Origin: Isoetes taiwanensis
Lineage: Eukaryota; Streptophyta; Lycopodiopsida; Isoetales; Isoetaceae
Assembly: GCA_021234155.1 (NCBI GenBank)
Contig: JAJEKV010000065.1
Coordinates: 3,328,312 to 3,392,311, forward strand
Length of the DNA stretch: 64,000 nt
Reading direction: 5' to 3'
Made by a program: the position numbers and the translations under genes. A model generated the notes under the pieces. The model had not been told where the DNA came from, searched no databases, and was given only the letters and a program-made list of their open reading frames with translations. Shown here one piece after another: positions 32,323 to 43,800 of the stretch. Each line of letters opens with the position of its first letter. Position 1 is the first letter of the stretch.

Positions 32323-34615
32323 TGTGAATCTTACCTAGGATTTTGAGGTATATTGTGGAATTATTTTATTAAAGGATGCAAAAGGAATATTAATCAAAAT
32401 ATCAATTATGCAGTAGAAATACGCAGATATGTAGAGATTATACTGACAAAATACCGTGGGTTAAAAATAAATATAAGTACAAAGAAAAGCATTTGGGAAA
32501 AGATTGATTGGGTAAGAGGGATTGGCCGAAGGAGCTAATCAGGTAGAGCTTTGGGAGCGAGCGCCAGCAGAGGAAGCAAGTGATTCCGTGGGGGATCAAG
32601 CCTTACACTGCCTTTAGCGAAAGCAAAATTCAGCATGCCGAATTGTGTTGATGCAAAAGAGGGATTGTTATGAAACTTAGTATTGACTTAGAGTTAAACT
32701 AAAAGTGCATGAATATGGAAAAAGCTTGCATGATTGAATTTGGAAGTATTTTATGATGGCATATATTAGTTGCAAAAAAGTATCACGGATCTAAGTGAGA
32801 CAAGCATCCAGATCATGCCGGCATCGAATAGCTCATATTAGGAACATGAGGGATGGATTAAGGCAAGGATGGCCGAATGGAGTTAAAAACGTGGTTAAAA
32901 CCGTAAAAGTTCCTGAATGTCGCCGCTTATATAACAGATTCCTGGTATGGGTGATGGACCGAAGCATGAAATGTATGAGAATGGTCGATTTTTGGAGGGA
33001 GGAAAATGGAAAAAAGGAATGAGAGATCAAAGCAAGATTGTTTGTGGCCAGGAAATCTTGGTGCAAGATTGACCAGAATAGCAGGTTTGGATGGCCCGGC
33101 CCGAGAAATGGGCTTTAAAACCTCACTACAACAAAAATCGAGGGAGGACCAGGGGTTTGGCATGGAATCGAGCCTGGAGGGAATATCCTGAGCAGCACAA
33201 AAAGGGTTAGGTTAAAAAAAAGATGTTAACAAATTATTTGGTTTTGGTAGTGAGGTAGTAATGGAAACAAAAGTTAAAAGTTTTAAGCTATAGCTAGGTT
33301 AAATTTAAATTAAAAACATTGATGGGTGGTTAAAAGGCCTTGAGTTCAGATTGATTGATTCTAGAAATCCAGGGTAAGATGAGCAATAATAGGTTAGAGA
33401 GTAGAAGTGTTTATGCACTACATGTAGGGTTCCAACAAGTTATCTAGCCATAGATATTGAAAGCCTTAGAGATTAGTTAAGGTAAGAAAGAAAATAAAAC
33501 CCAAGATACAAGTGCGTCTCATGAGGAAGTTTATGACGGAAGCATAATAATATTTAAATGCTATAGATTAAATACCATTAACATAGTCTTAAATATAGCT
33601 AGGAACTTTTGAGAAAAATGTAGGCGTTAGTTTAGCAATGATGGTTTGATTTTTGCATTATTAAGGCTATGGTTGACATTTCATGTTACATAAAGTGTGA
33701 ATTATGGAATGTATTTGATGTTGAATATGTTAAGGCATGGGCATGATGGTGAATTGTATGTAATTGTATATGGTGAAATTCTTTTGATATAGACTCCCGG
33801 GGCGAGTCTAGGTGCGGCATGGTCTAGACTCACTCTGCTTTGCCAAAGGCTATGCAAATGGTAACATTTGAACATGGGCGTTGAGTACCGTGTCGTACAA
33901 CGTCATGCACGATGAAGTGGTCCTCCACGCCGGACGCAGCCGTGGATGGGTGCGTAATAATGGTTACCAACCTATGTCACCGGCTTTGTCACCGTAAGTT
34001 GACTCTTATGAACCAGCAGGAATATTGGTTGCAATGTTGATGCTATGGTTGCTTGGCTAGTGTATATGTGGTATTTAATGCTAGAATCAAGTTGCAATGG
34101 TTGTGCCAGCATAATTATGCATTGTGTTTATGTTGGTTGGACTAGTAACTTGGATTGCAGGGGGCATGGTAAAAGGCTAAGTTATTGTTCTAAGTTAATG
34201 CTTGTGGTAATTGATGCTTGATATATTCTAAATCCCCGATCCCCACTTAGTCCCGTGACTAACCCAGGTGGTTAAATGGTGTGGCAGTCTGCGAGATGCT
34301 CGAAAGTAGCCAACTCGCGAGTAAAGGCTTAGTAGGAGTGTGTGGATTTGCTAGACCATATATTTGCTTAATATTCTTATTATCATTATGGATTGGCTTA
34401 AAACTATAATTATTTTTTAAACTTGGTTGTTGTGTGGGGTTTTGGCGTTGCAATGGCAAGTATAGAATTTTTGGGGACCTTAGAGCATTATAAAGATTAA
34501 ATTCTTTACCTAAGTATGCATGTATTAATTTCTTGAGTTGGTAGGTTAAATAGATCCAACGGTAGAGATCGATGGACTCCAGGATTCTGAGGTTAACCGG
34601 CCGAGGCCGGCCACC
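32323..34615 (+). repeat. Chromovirus LTR, full length (copy B)
   Basis: Begins TGTGAATCTTACCTAGG after a polypurine tract and ends before CAGTT at about 34,615. Its middle holds a GC-rich block (33,790-34,010), and its end carries GATCCCCACTTAGTCC. It matches 51,474-53,830 closely and 56,330-58,695 less closely. Length is about 2.3 kb. Where a primer site should follow there is an S3 SINE. Confidence 0.75.
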
Positions 34616-34845
34616 CAGTTCCAACATAGAATGGTAGATCATGAGATAGAACTTGTTCATTTGAACCCACGAGGTCCCAAGATGAAACTTGGCTCGAGCA
34701 ATACCAGTGGATTTCCTAACCGGACATGCCCTTAACCAACGGGCAAAACCGCAGGTGACATTTATGAGTAGTCACTTCTACCCATTTATCTTGGGTGTCG
34801 GGAGCATACGGGCACATTCAAGGATCCTTTGGCGGATTTGGGCCA
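34613..34845 (-). mobile_element. SINE family S3 unit inserted at the LTR/primer-site junction
   Basis: On the minus strand: GACTACTCATAAATGTCACC, then TTGGTTAAGGGCATGTCCGG, then a GGGTTCAAATG B-box-like word. The same insertion point is used in copy C (53,832-54,075). Confidence 0.5.
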
Positions 34846-35019
34846 TGGGTTGGTATCGCTTGTTAATGCGTGATGCTATGCATGGGCGTTTTTTGAAAAA
34901 ATACATTTTTTTGAAAAAATCGTGCCTTATTTTATACAAAATACATTTTTAAAAAAATTTGAAAAAAAAAAGCTTTAAATATAACAAATTATGAAATATA
35001 AACACAAAGCAATTTGTTG

Positions 35020-35090
35020 GAAAGTTGGTTAGCATGTTTGTTTGCTATGTGGAGGCCCAAGTTCCGAGAATCCCTGCGGGTGCGCATTGA
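35020..35090 (+). repeat. tRNA-like sequence, possible SINE head
   Basis: AGTTGGTTAGCATG (A-box-like) followed about 35 bases later by AAGTTCCGAGAATCCC (B-box-like), at the spacing of a tRNA gene. Not a functional tRNA: the arms do not pair convincingly. Confidence 0.35.
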
Positions 35091-35194
35091 GTCTTTTTGA
35101 GAGTGTCTATTTCCATTAAGTGTATTTTTATAAAAAACCTATACCGTGTCTGATGAGGGTAATGCGTATGCATTTTAAAAAAATATTTGAACAA

Positions 35195-35505
35195 CTTGGT
35201 ATCGTGAGCGGGTCTCGAAGTTCGAGTCTCCATGGGTGCCTATATGCATGGGTAATTTGCAAAGACTTGGTAATTATTAGACATGGTGTGACATAGACAT
35301 GGTATTTCGAGGGCGAGCATAGTTCTAATGGGAGAAGGCATGCTTGGGCCCATGGTAGACCGCTTCGAGTATTCGATCCTTGAATGTGCACGTTCGAGTT
35401 CCTAAGCATAAATGTAAGAAGTGACTACTCATAAATGTCTACAAACGGTTTACCCGGTTGGTTAAGGGCATGTCGGTTAGGACGCGTTCTGACATGCTTA
35501 ACGGT
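35195..35505 (+). mobile_element. SINE family S3 unit
   Basis: Contains TTGGTATCGTGAGC, GTTCGAGTCTCCATGGGTGC, CCATGGTAGACCGCT, then GACTACTCATAAATGTCTAC and GGTTGGTTAAGGGCATGTCG. The same order is at 54,076-54,395. In both places chromovirus RT follows. Confidence 0.55.
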
Positions 35506-35514
35506 TACATTGTG

Positions 35515-35850
35515 AAGAATAGATATGCATTGCCTAGGGTTGATGAGCTATTTGACCCGGTTAGGACAAGCTAAGTACTTCACAAAAATTGATCTACGAT
35601 CGGATATCATCGATCGGGATCAAGGATACGAATATTTATAAGGCGCTTTTAGGACACTTCACGGACATTACGAGTTTGTGCTTATATATCTCGTGAAGTT
35701 GTCTCCTGGCTGAACAAAATTACCCGGTGCATGATCTAGAAATGTTGCCCATTATCCATGCCTTGAGGGTATGGAGACATTATTTCTTTGGGTCGTCCTT
35801 TCTTTTTGAAGACCCACCACCAAAAATCAAGTATTTTGAAAATAATGAAT
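35515..35850 (+). pseudogene. Chromovirus pol fragment with internal RT deletion (copy 1)
   Basis: Encodes NRYALPRVDELFD, then segments resembling FTKIDLRSGYHQ and IYKTAFRTLHGHYEF of the RT fingers and palm. At about 35,672 it jumps straight into RNase H (VCAYISRE, then CMI-KCCPLSMP in a shifted frame), so the Y-x-D-D active site is lost. It ends at a junction with MULE sequence near 35,850. The same deletion is in 54,395-54,750, so the two copies descend from one already defective element. Confidence 0.7.
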
Positions 35851-35985
35851 TGCTACCTCCTCGCAACATGTCCCTCTGGTAGGCCTAAAAGAAAACGGAT
35901 AGAACTGAAGAAGACAAAGATTGAAAAAAAACGTATGTACAAGTGCACACGTTGTGGTAATGTCGCATAATGAAGGTTATTGAGT
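35851..35985 (+). pseudogene. MULE (Mutator-like) transposase C-terminal zinc-knuckle fragment
   Basis: PSGRPKRKRIELKKTK, then KRMYKCTRCGNVA and a stop. A P-x-G-R-P-K-K/R-x-R-I linker before a C-x2-C-x4-H-x4-C knuckle is typical of the C-terminus of plant MuDR-type transposases. The LPPRN that normally precedes the linker is present in another frame just upstream. The His/Cys half of the knuckle is broken by a stop. Confidence 0.6.
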
Positions 35986-36159
35986 GTAAATTCTATTTGA
36001 CATTTTCTATTGCATATTTTGTCATAATGATTTTTAAAATTTATTTTCTAAATTATTGTCATATGTAAGAACCACTTCCTCTTAAAAATAGAATAGAATA
36101 TGATTTTATCGTCCACGGTATGATCCTCTATTATAAATCACGTGCTTTTGGTGATTTTT

Positions 36160-36250
36160 AGAATACAAAAGGGCTATTTGGGAAAAAATACTTAAGAATT
36201 ACGGGCATTTTGGGAATTTCAAAAATACAAAGGGCTTTTTGAGAATTAAG
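36160..36250 (+). repeat. Degenerate ~33 bp sub-repeats, possible MULE terminal region
   Basis: Three similar words in a row: AAGGGCTATTTGGGAAAAAA, ACGGGCATTTTGGGAATTTC and AAGGGCTTTTTGAGAATTAA, each about 35 bases apart. G-rich-then-T-rich repeats of this type occur at MULE ends. The link to the transposase remnant 200 bases upstream is inference. Confidence 0.4.
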
Positions 36251-36938
36251 TCAACAATTAAGGTTATTATGGTAAATTTCCCTTAGTTTTAAACGATTGG
36301 CATAACTTTATACCAACGGTCCTGTCTTTGAAAGGGTAGAACATTTTCATACCACTTATTTATGATATGTACCAGTATTTATAGATCTTTTGCAGAGTAT
36401 GCATTGTATCACATTTTATTAATGATTTTTGAAATGGTAGCTTATGGCGTATGCTTCTTTATCTGCTTCTAACTTGAACAACTTTTTTTTTCTGCTCTGC
36501 AAATACATCTTTTGCAACTGCTATTACAAAGACATTCACACACAATATGCAAATGAACCTATTGTACTTACATGTATTTTTGCCATAGAAATTTCTATGG
36601 CTCTCATAAATGCTCGTTTGACCCCTTAAAAAGTCATTTTTTATGTCTTTTCACGTATATTAAATAACTCTAAAAATGTTGTTTTTAGGGAAAGTGCTGG
36701 ACAACATGTGCCCGGAAATATACTTGCTCCATATTTTGTCTCATTTTTTTTAATTTTTCAAAAATTTCAAAGGAATCTTTCAAACACGCGTTTCATTTTA
36801 AACATCTTATACATCTTATCAAACTATATATAATGCATACACTTTGATTCTATTCTTCGAGATTCTTTGATGCTTCACTGCATGCGCGCCAAGTGTCAAA
36901 TTTTTTTTTCTAGGAACATTTTTGTATTTTCCTAGTTG
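36251..36938. other. AT-rich noncoding sequence
   Basis: No gene, repeat or RNA recognised. Confidence 0.35.
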
Positions 36939-36995
36939 GCACGTTTGCACAAACACAAGTTGACACTTTGAAGCAATTTTAGAGTGTCCACGTTG
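36939..36995 (+). repeat. 57 bp hairpin repeat, left copy
   Basis: Shares GCACGTTTGCACAAAC, GACACTTTGAAGCAATTTTA and GAGTGTCCACGTTG with 41,506-41,562. Its core can fold: GTTGACACT pairs with AGTGTCCAC (one mismatch). Confidence 0.75.
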
Positions 36996-37426
36996 ACGCC
37001 AAGTGGGATTTTTTTCCAAGTGGATGCTATTCTAACCATTTGATTTCATCTACGGTGAAGAAAATAAATGGAAATTCCAGCGTGTTCAGGGCGTCAGAAG
37101 TTATGCTGGCATTAGAGATTAGAGAGAACGAGAAAGATGCAGAGCAGAAAAAGAATGGAAAAGACTGCGGATTTGAGCGTGTGGGCAAAGATAGTTGGAT
37201 TTGAGCATAAACGGCCGACGTAGCTTCAAATGGTGGCATAACCGAAGCATAAACGATCGGCATAACCCTAATCCATCGCCATAGCCAAGTTCTTGAAGCC
37301 GTAGTCTTCTCTGTGGTAAATGGTGTTAAATGTAATGGGGAAAAACCCATTCCCATTATGGGTACTGGAGATCAGGGTTGCAAGGTACGCCATTTTTCTT
37401 TTATTTCTAGCTGCATGCACTTTCAG

Positions 37427-37560
37427 AGTTGAAATCTCAGTGCACCCAGAGCATGGTCGATTCTGAGCTCTACTTTAAATATAGTGAAGCTCATAGATAT
37501 AAAATACTTGAAGTATTTGGAAAACGAAGCTATGGAGTAGTCTGTTCTACACTCGGACGG
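37427..37560 (+). pseudogene. MAP-kinase gene fragment, one exon
   Basis: Acceptor CACTTTCAG ends at 37,426 and donor GTGAGTG starts at 37,561. The exon encodes VDSELYFKYSEAHRYKILEV followed by FGKRSYGVVCST. This is the N-terminus of a plant MAP kinase, resembling the TDY-type class (F-F-T-E-Y-G-E-A-x-R-Y-x-I-x-E-V-I-G-K-G-S-Y-G-V-V). The glycine-rich loop GKGSYG reads GKRSYG, which would impair ATP binding. The lysine-containing next exon is not recognisable downstream. The piece is a truncated gene copy, probably moved by a transposon. Confidence 0.65.
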
Positions 37561-37561
37561 G

Positions 37562-38439
37562 TGAGTGTTCTTGAAGCCCTAGTTTTGTCTGTGGTAAATC
37601 GCCATAGCTACTTCTGCGATCTGCTTCCAACCTGATCTGCTTCCAACCTGCTTCTTTTGCTTCCAACCATGTTTGTCAGATCTGCTTCCAACCTGCTTCT
37701 TCTACCAGAACATAAATAGCCGCAAGAGCTTGGCGGCCTTTTCAATAGAGAACTAGACAATACAAGATCTCTCGACTGGATTTTTTTTCTTCTTTTCAAT
37801 TCTATCTCAGAATCTAGGGAAATGGGTAAGGAATCTGTGGCTATGATGTGACATTTAAAATGTTTGAGTTGTTTGCTTGGGCAGTTTCGCAGGCACATGT
37901 ATGGCTTCCTGCCTCATGTTCAACAGGTTTACATGCAGAATAAGGTAAGATCACATGTACATAATCCTGCCACCATGATTCCGCCCAAAGTGCTTCTGTT
38001 GAAGGTTCCGTTTAAAGCTTAAGGGGTCTCTTGCATCTTTGGAAATGGTGTGGTTCTGCATACTCTTGTTCATTTTATTTTGTGCTGAATTATGTGGACT
38101 AGAGTTTAAATCCCCTCACAAGCTGTTCTGAGGTTACTGAACGATGGAGAAACCCATTGTCTGATCGCCCTGATTTTGTCTGTGCAATGCTGCTTTGAGA
38201 AGCGTTACAGGCACAAGGACTGCCTCCACACAAGGGCGAAGGAGGTATAAATTAAAATCTACTCCTAGAATGTAATGATACTGATGTTAAATGTGTGTTT
38301 TACACCTGGATTAATTTGAGAATTGTCTACTGTGAAGTTTAGCATTTGCTTGTTTTTTTTGTACTCCTCTTTTCTTTTGAATTGTCAATATCATTGTGCT
38401 TTGTCGTGGTATATGCTGAATCTCTACTTTGTTGAATAG
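37562..38439. other. Intron-like and unassigned sequence between the two gene fragments
   Basis: Contains a threefold direct repeat of TCTGCTTCCAACC-type words at about 37,617-37,700. A possible short exon lies near 37,885-37,944, ending AATAAG|GTAAG. No domain recognised. Confidence 0.35.
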
Positions 38440-38965
38440 GGGCAGTGTTCAAGTCACATGATTCTGATGCGGTATGTCTCTTATATCTTCTTATGCTCTA
38501 TGTTTCCTTTTTTACAACTAATGAGAGTAATGATGGACGAACTAAAGCATTCTGCTGATTTCAGAATAAAACTCCATCTAAAGTGTCTCATCTGTTTTCT
38601 GGCACACAAGAGAAATGTGTTGCATGTGGGAAGACTGTTTACCCCATAGAGAAGGTATTAGCTGATCCTTAGCATTGCTCTTTTACAAGTGGCTTAGTCC
38701 CCTTTTCTTTGTTGTTTTTTTCTTTACCTTGTGACATGCACACTCATGCCAGGATTGATTATTCTTGCAGGTTAGTGTGGAGAATACATCATATCTTAAG
38801 TCCTGTTTCAAATGCTCACATGGTGGTTGTACCATTAGTCCATCAAATTATCAAGCTCATGAGGGCAGCCTCTATTGCAAACATCATTACACCCAGCTTG
38901 TGAGAGAAAAGGGGGATTTTAGTAACCTCTCAAAGACACCAGTTAAAGCTAAGGTTGATACCTAA
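38440..38965 (+). pseudogene. Plant two-LIM-domain protein, 3' fragment with second LIM domain
   Basis: Exon 38,565-38,654 (acceptor TTTCAG, donor GTATTA) encodes KVSHLFSGTQEKCVACGK, then TVYPIEK. Exon 38,771-38,965 (acceptor CTTGCAG) encodes VSVENTSYLKSCFKC, SHGGCTISPSNYQAHEG, YCKHHYTQLVREKG and ends TPVKAKVDT-stop. These are the second LIM domain and tail of the plant WLIM family of actin-bundling proteins. A possible preceding exon is 38,440-38,471. The first LIM domain is absent. The conserved zinc-binding His of Y-H-K-S-C-F-K-C is Leu (YLKSCFKC). Reading frame and splice sites are otherwise intact, so decay is recent or selection relaxed late. Confidence 0.75.
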
Positions 38966-41266
38966 TCAGTGTGCTTATCAGGAAGCGAACTGTTTGTACG
39001 TGTACAAAGTGTCATACAAGTGAGGGTGAGAATTTTGATTCTCAGAGTTGTTTATTGAAGAATCGTAGGGGGTGCTTTTTATTCACATTCCATATGCCAA
39101 CATCCAGTATCTTTGGCCATGTGCCCTTTAGCAGAGTAAGGAAATGTAATAAGATAAGGTGGTTCCTTACTATGATCAACAGATGGCATCCTGCTTGCAG
39201 TATATTGCCGTGGAATAATGTAATTCATAAAATTATGGGCTAGGAAAGTGTATTGTCCTTGCAAAAATGCGAATTTTATATGGCTTATTTTTTTTTAAAA
39301 CAATGATATGCTGTTTTGTAAGTCTTAGCAGAAATGGCTTATTGATCCATTATCAAGACATTGTTTTTTTGTGTTTTTCTATAATAAATTCTATTTTGTT
39401 TTAAGTCTTTGCAGAAAATGCCTTGCGTTCTTGATATGCAATGTATCGTGCTGTTTCGTTTAGTTTGGTTTGGTTTGTTTTTCCCAAGTCTGATATTTTT
39501 GACGTGAACAACGTTAGCTGGAGGGCTTATAATGGCCAATTTTGGCTGTTGCGGGTGGCAAATTTTGACCTGTGCAGTTGTTTGATCTCTCAAGTGGAAT
39601 TAGCTAATAAATGTTGGGGCAGAAGTTACAGAGCCTTAAAGATATGTATTGATTGATTTTCCGAAAGTGGTAGTTGAAGATAAGGATGGCTAGATATTTT
39701 GCTCATTGCTTTTTGGACTTCCTTCACGAGGAATATACCAGTGAACAAATGCGGTGGTTTCAGATATGCCTAGCATATTCTTGAGGTAATGAATTATTCA
39801 TGTGACTAGAATATAAAGTGGTACTGGTGTAATGACGCAACTATTACAGGAAACATGGTACTCGTCCACGTTGGAAATGCAATCTATGTCAAAGAAGCAA
39901 AATGTAGGCCAAATAGAGCTAATTGTGAAAAAGCATAATGGCGACTATCTTATTATTGAAGATGATTTAAGATGAGAATCTTTATATGGGAACTCTTTTC
40001 TATTAGTGAAGGTGAAAAATCGATCCAATCTTATTCTTATATGGGAAGGAACAAAATTGTAACTAGTGCAACTACTAGCATGACAACTACTAGCACGACA
40101 TAAGGATCATTTTCTCTAAAACTGGAAAATGTCACATGCATGAAGAAAATCCTAGTATAGTATAAGAGGATGCTTCTCATTCCCCATTGCTCATGTTTTA
40201 CCCCATTCTTCAGCGAGTAAGAATGCATAAATTTTTTTTTATACAAGTATCTCTATGAACTCTGGGCCAAAGCTGAATTTATAAATTAGCATATTAGGTG
40301 GGCATCTAAATTTTACATTAGCAAAATTAAGTCAATGCATGTTCTTTGTCAAAGAAAAAATTGCATCCACTATATTTCACAGGATTAGTATAATATATTA
40401 TAGCTTTCTAGAAGTACCCAATTTCAGAAAGTTAATAGGATCAACAAAATACATATCTACTTAGATGATTATCCAAATTTTAAAATTGAAGTATCAACAA
40501 TATATTATTTTATAGCTACCTAGCAAGTTCACCACTAGGACCGAGATCATCATTAGAATGGACAAGTTTATTTCAAGAAAGAAGGGAGAGTAGATAAATA
40601 AATAGATAGATAGAAGCTGATGATGATGATGTAAGTCCATGGTATAAGGATCGTTGTCTCTTCTGAATTTTAAAAGATCCTAAATCGAGGCATGTCATGA
40701 CGATTAAGAGAGATTCACAAGTTGAGCTTAACATCTTTATACCATCTCACCGGCACTTCATAAGTTCCCTTAGTACAAGCTTAATGGTCAATCAAAGAAG
40801 TTCATAGTTCAAATAAAACAGTACAGACGAAGTAGTTAGTAATATGTTTATACTATCGAATTTTGGATATTTGTCAACAAAATATAAGTTGATAAGAATT
40901 TCACAAAATGTCAATTCCAAGGATGGACACCAATGAAAACCTTGACCTTGAGTGACAAAACAAGAGGCCTCTTCTTCATACTCTATGGTGATAACTATAT
41001 CATATAAATAAAGACCATATATATCATCCTTTATATGCTTTCTAGAAAGCCAAAGAATAATACCTCGGTTCTGTGCTCATTTTGAGAATTTGGTGCCATG
41101 CTTGATAACAAGAAGCTAGGGTTATAGTATGATATTGACATTCCTTTTTGCTACATTTTCATTCTGCATTATTCTCGAATAATAGGGCTTCTTTGTTCTT
41201 GTATTTCTCCTACTTAATGCGTTCACACTATCTCCCCCCGATTTGGGTTATTAAATAAATCAGTGG
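38966..41266. other. Noncoding sequence after the LIM fragment
   Basis: The first ~300 bases may be the old 3' untranslated region of the LIM gene. The rest is AT-rich with no domain, RNA gene or clear repeat. Confidence 0.35.
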
Positions 41267-41340
41267 AAATCCTTCCGGGCTTCAATATGGAAATTCCATG
41301 AAATATGGAAATTCCATGAAATCAGGAAGGGTTTCCACCT
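41267..41340. repeat. Small hairpin with an internal tandem repeat
   Basis: AGTGGAAATCCTTCC pairs with GGAAGGGTTTCCACCT with one mismatch. The loop has ATGGAAATTCCATGAAAT twice. Confidence 0.6.
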
Positions 41341-41381
41341 ATTAAAGATATTTTTTTTGGGAAGAGATATCCACTACTAAT

Positions 41382-41480
41382 TAATTCTTAGCAATTAATT
41401 CCTACCGCCATTCTTCAAGAGCTTTTTAATTAATTCTTAGAAATTAATTCCTACGACCATTATTCAAGAGCTTTTTAGAG
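41382..41480 (+). repeat. 49 bp tandem duplication
   Basis: Two copies of ATTAATTCTTAGcAATTAAT, then TTCCTAC, CCATTcTTCAAGAGCTTTTT, directly adjacent. Confidence 0.75.
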
Positions 41481-41505
41481 AAAGGGTTTTTTTTTTTTTT
41501 TTTTC

Positions 41506-41562
41506 GCACGTTTGCACAAACGCAAGTGGACACTTTGAAGCAATTTTAGAGTGTCCACGTTG
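41506..41562 (+). repeat. 57 bp hairpin repeat, right copy
   Basis: Partner of 36,939-36,995 in direct orientation. Here the arms are perfect: GTGGACACT and AGTGTCCAC around a 15-base loop. A long T run precedes it. Confidence 0.75.
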
Positions 41563-41796
41563 CTGATATAAGGAACTTCATATTACAAATTACAGAGACA
41601 AAAGAACATTATCAAAACATGTAATATCTGTAAAAAGTAATCAAACGTGCTTTTGACTAGTTAATATTTATTGAGGAGGAGCCACAACCACGTGACTCCC
41701 CTTGCTAATCAATCCATCTAAACTTTCTTGAGCAAAGAATGAGCAAGTTTGCACCCATATTCCTTAAAAATTATCAAAAGCGACATGTGTGCACTT

Positions 41797-42070
41797 TGCA
41801 TTTATTGCGACCATTAATACACTCTAATAACTTGATGAGACATGTATTGCACTTTTGCATTTATTGCGGCCATTAATACACTTTGCATTTATTACGGCCA
41901 TTGAAGTACGCTTTGCATTTATTGCGACCATTAATACGCTTTGCATTTATGCGGCCATTACACTCTAATAACTTGATGAGACATATGTGCACTTTGCATT
42001 TATTGTGGCCATTAATACACTTTACATTTATTGCGGCCATTAATACACTTTGCATTTATTCTGCCATTAT
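41797..42070 (+). repeat. Minisatellite, ~28 bp unit
   Basis: About eight to nine imperfect copies of CACTTTGCATTTATTGCGGC followed by CATTAATA. A longer-period word, AACTTGATGAGACAT, appears twice, 142 bases apart. Variants (GCGACC, GTGGCC, CTGCC) are spread through the array. Confidence 0.85.
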
Positions 42071-43800
42071 TCCGACGTCGCCATAGCCAGACCTGTTTTG
42101 CCCTTGCATACAAAACTCCGCGCCATTGCGGTCCACAAGGCATTACGCCAGACCAATGCGGCCATCGCGGCGATGATGAGACAACCCGTGAGATCCACTT
42201 CCATTCCATGCATACTTCCAAACAAGGTGTGTGCTCTATATCTCTCATCCCATTCCCTTTCGCCCATACGATAGATGGCATGCTATTTGATTACCATGAG
42301 GTTCCCTACATTAGGGCGGTTTGGAGTGCGAAAATGGCCTCCTATCCCGATCCGTCATATTTCAGCTCCTTTTTTTCCCATGCCACCTAGGATATCAACA
42401 TCTCATCATTCTGAATTTACTTGGAATATTCTCGAGGAATAAGGGGATCGGCGATTCATGGCACCATATGTATTTAATTTTGTTGGTTGTCAGATGGTGA
42501 TGCAACCGTGTCTCTTGGTTTTGTCCGGATACCAAGCGTATGTTCTGGATTCTTGGCGCGCTTATTTTCATTTAGAGGCCATGGCCATACAAACTTCCGC
42601 CTTCCACATTTCAAAATTTGAATGTGTAGGTTGAAGCTTTGTATCGGACTTTCATTTGGAGACTGAGTAAGCATTTTATGGGTGGTTCACATGGAGAAGT
42701 TTAGGCCCTCCGGTGAAGTTAAATAGTCAAACGATTAAAAATTCAGCGATGCATCAACTATGCAAGTTGGATCTTAGGAGCTGATTTTCCAAAAGCGGGG
42801 CTGATTTTTGCCCCACCCAAAGTTCGGCGAGTTTTAACCCGGCCGCGGTTCGATCCATGTGAACCCAACATTAGCGGGATCTTTACTTCATCCCAATACT
42901 GGGCTTCCTCCCCTTACAATTCGAAATTTGAATTTGCTTTAATGTATAAAAGCATGGATTGTAGGAGAATGGACTTTTCGATTTCCATATGCACGTTGCA
43001 AATTTCAAAAGCGAGGTTGAAATGCGTTCGTTAAAACCACGAGCCGAATTGTGGGGGGCATACAATTTGTACATCTTCATTCGGCGGCCGTGCGATCCAT
43101 GCGATATGGAAGCTCAAATGATGTGTGGATAAGGATCCATCGACTCCGCGAATATGCTCGGTCTTCAATGCATAAAAAGGAGGTCTAAAAATAAGAACTT
43201 AGACCTCGACATGTTGCGTCTTCGCGGGCTCAAAAGTGTCGACATCGGGCGGATGGCGGTTTTATATCCATTGGATCCGTTGAGTGGCAAGATCATTTCG
43301 GGGCGTTTCAAGTTTAGTCCGATTTTGTGGTGGCGGTAACTTCGGCCTCTGGGGATATTGTGAGATTGCGAAGAGGATGAAGGCATTGAATGAATGATTC
43401 CTTGAGATGAGTACTTTGGAGATAAGGAAGGGGAAATATCTGTGAAGATGCTAATAAATGACATTATACTTTGCAATGTGAAGGGTTTATACATTCTTGA
43501 AGTATAAAGGTTATGGTGTTTGTGTTTAGATACCTCTAATACAAGAAGTCTTTGACTCTTATTCCCACAATAGATTCCTTTAAAATCTATTGCTATTTAA
43601 ATATAAAAAAATGAGTCTTGAAACTCTTTAAGTAGTAGAAGAACTCTTTGACTAGTTATCCATTTGATGACCATTTTTTTAAGAAAATATGATATGTGAC
43701 ATTCTTATATGCAAACATTCATAAAATTTTATGAACATTGAAGGTCAAAGCCATCCTTGTTTAAAGAGGATCATATGATCAAAAATCTTCATGCGAGGAA
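42071..43800. other. Unassigned sequence
   Basis: GC-richer at 42,070-43,400 with short open frames such as 43,154-43,339 (LRLRGLKSVDIGRMAVL), but no recognised domain. AAATTTGAA-type words recur at 42,610, 42,920 and 43,000. AT-rich after 43,480. Confidence 0.3.

Larger units (their letters stand above)
26101..33640 (+). repeat. 7.54 kb tandemly duplicated unit, copy B
   Basis: Head-to-tail partner of 18,544-26,100. Differences are mostly 1-4 base indels and changes at CG-containing words. At 33,640 it continues into the rest of the chromovirus LTR, so B marks the original right-hand junction and A the duplicate. Confidence 0.9.

Noticed and set aside
37027-37356. 109-codon minus-strand frame next to the MAP-kinase exon
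   Set aside because: No domain, opposite strand to the recognised exon, and probably the shadow of 5' flanking or intron sequence.
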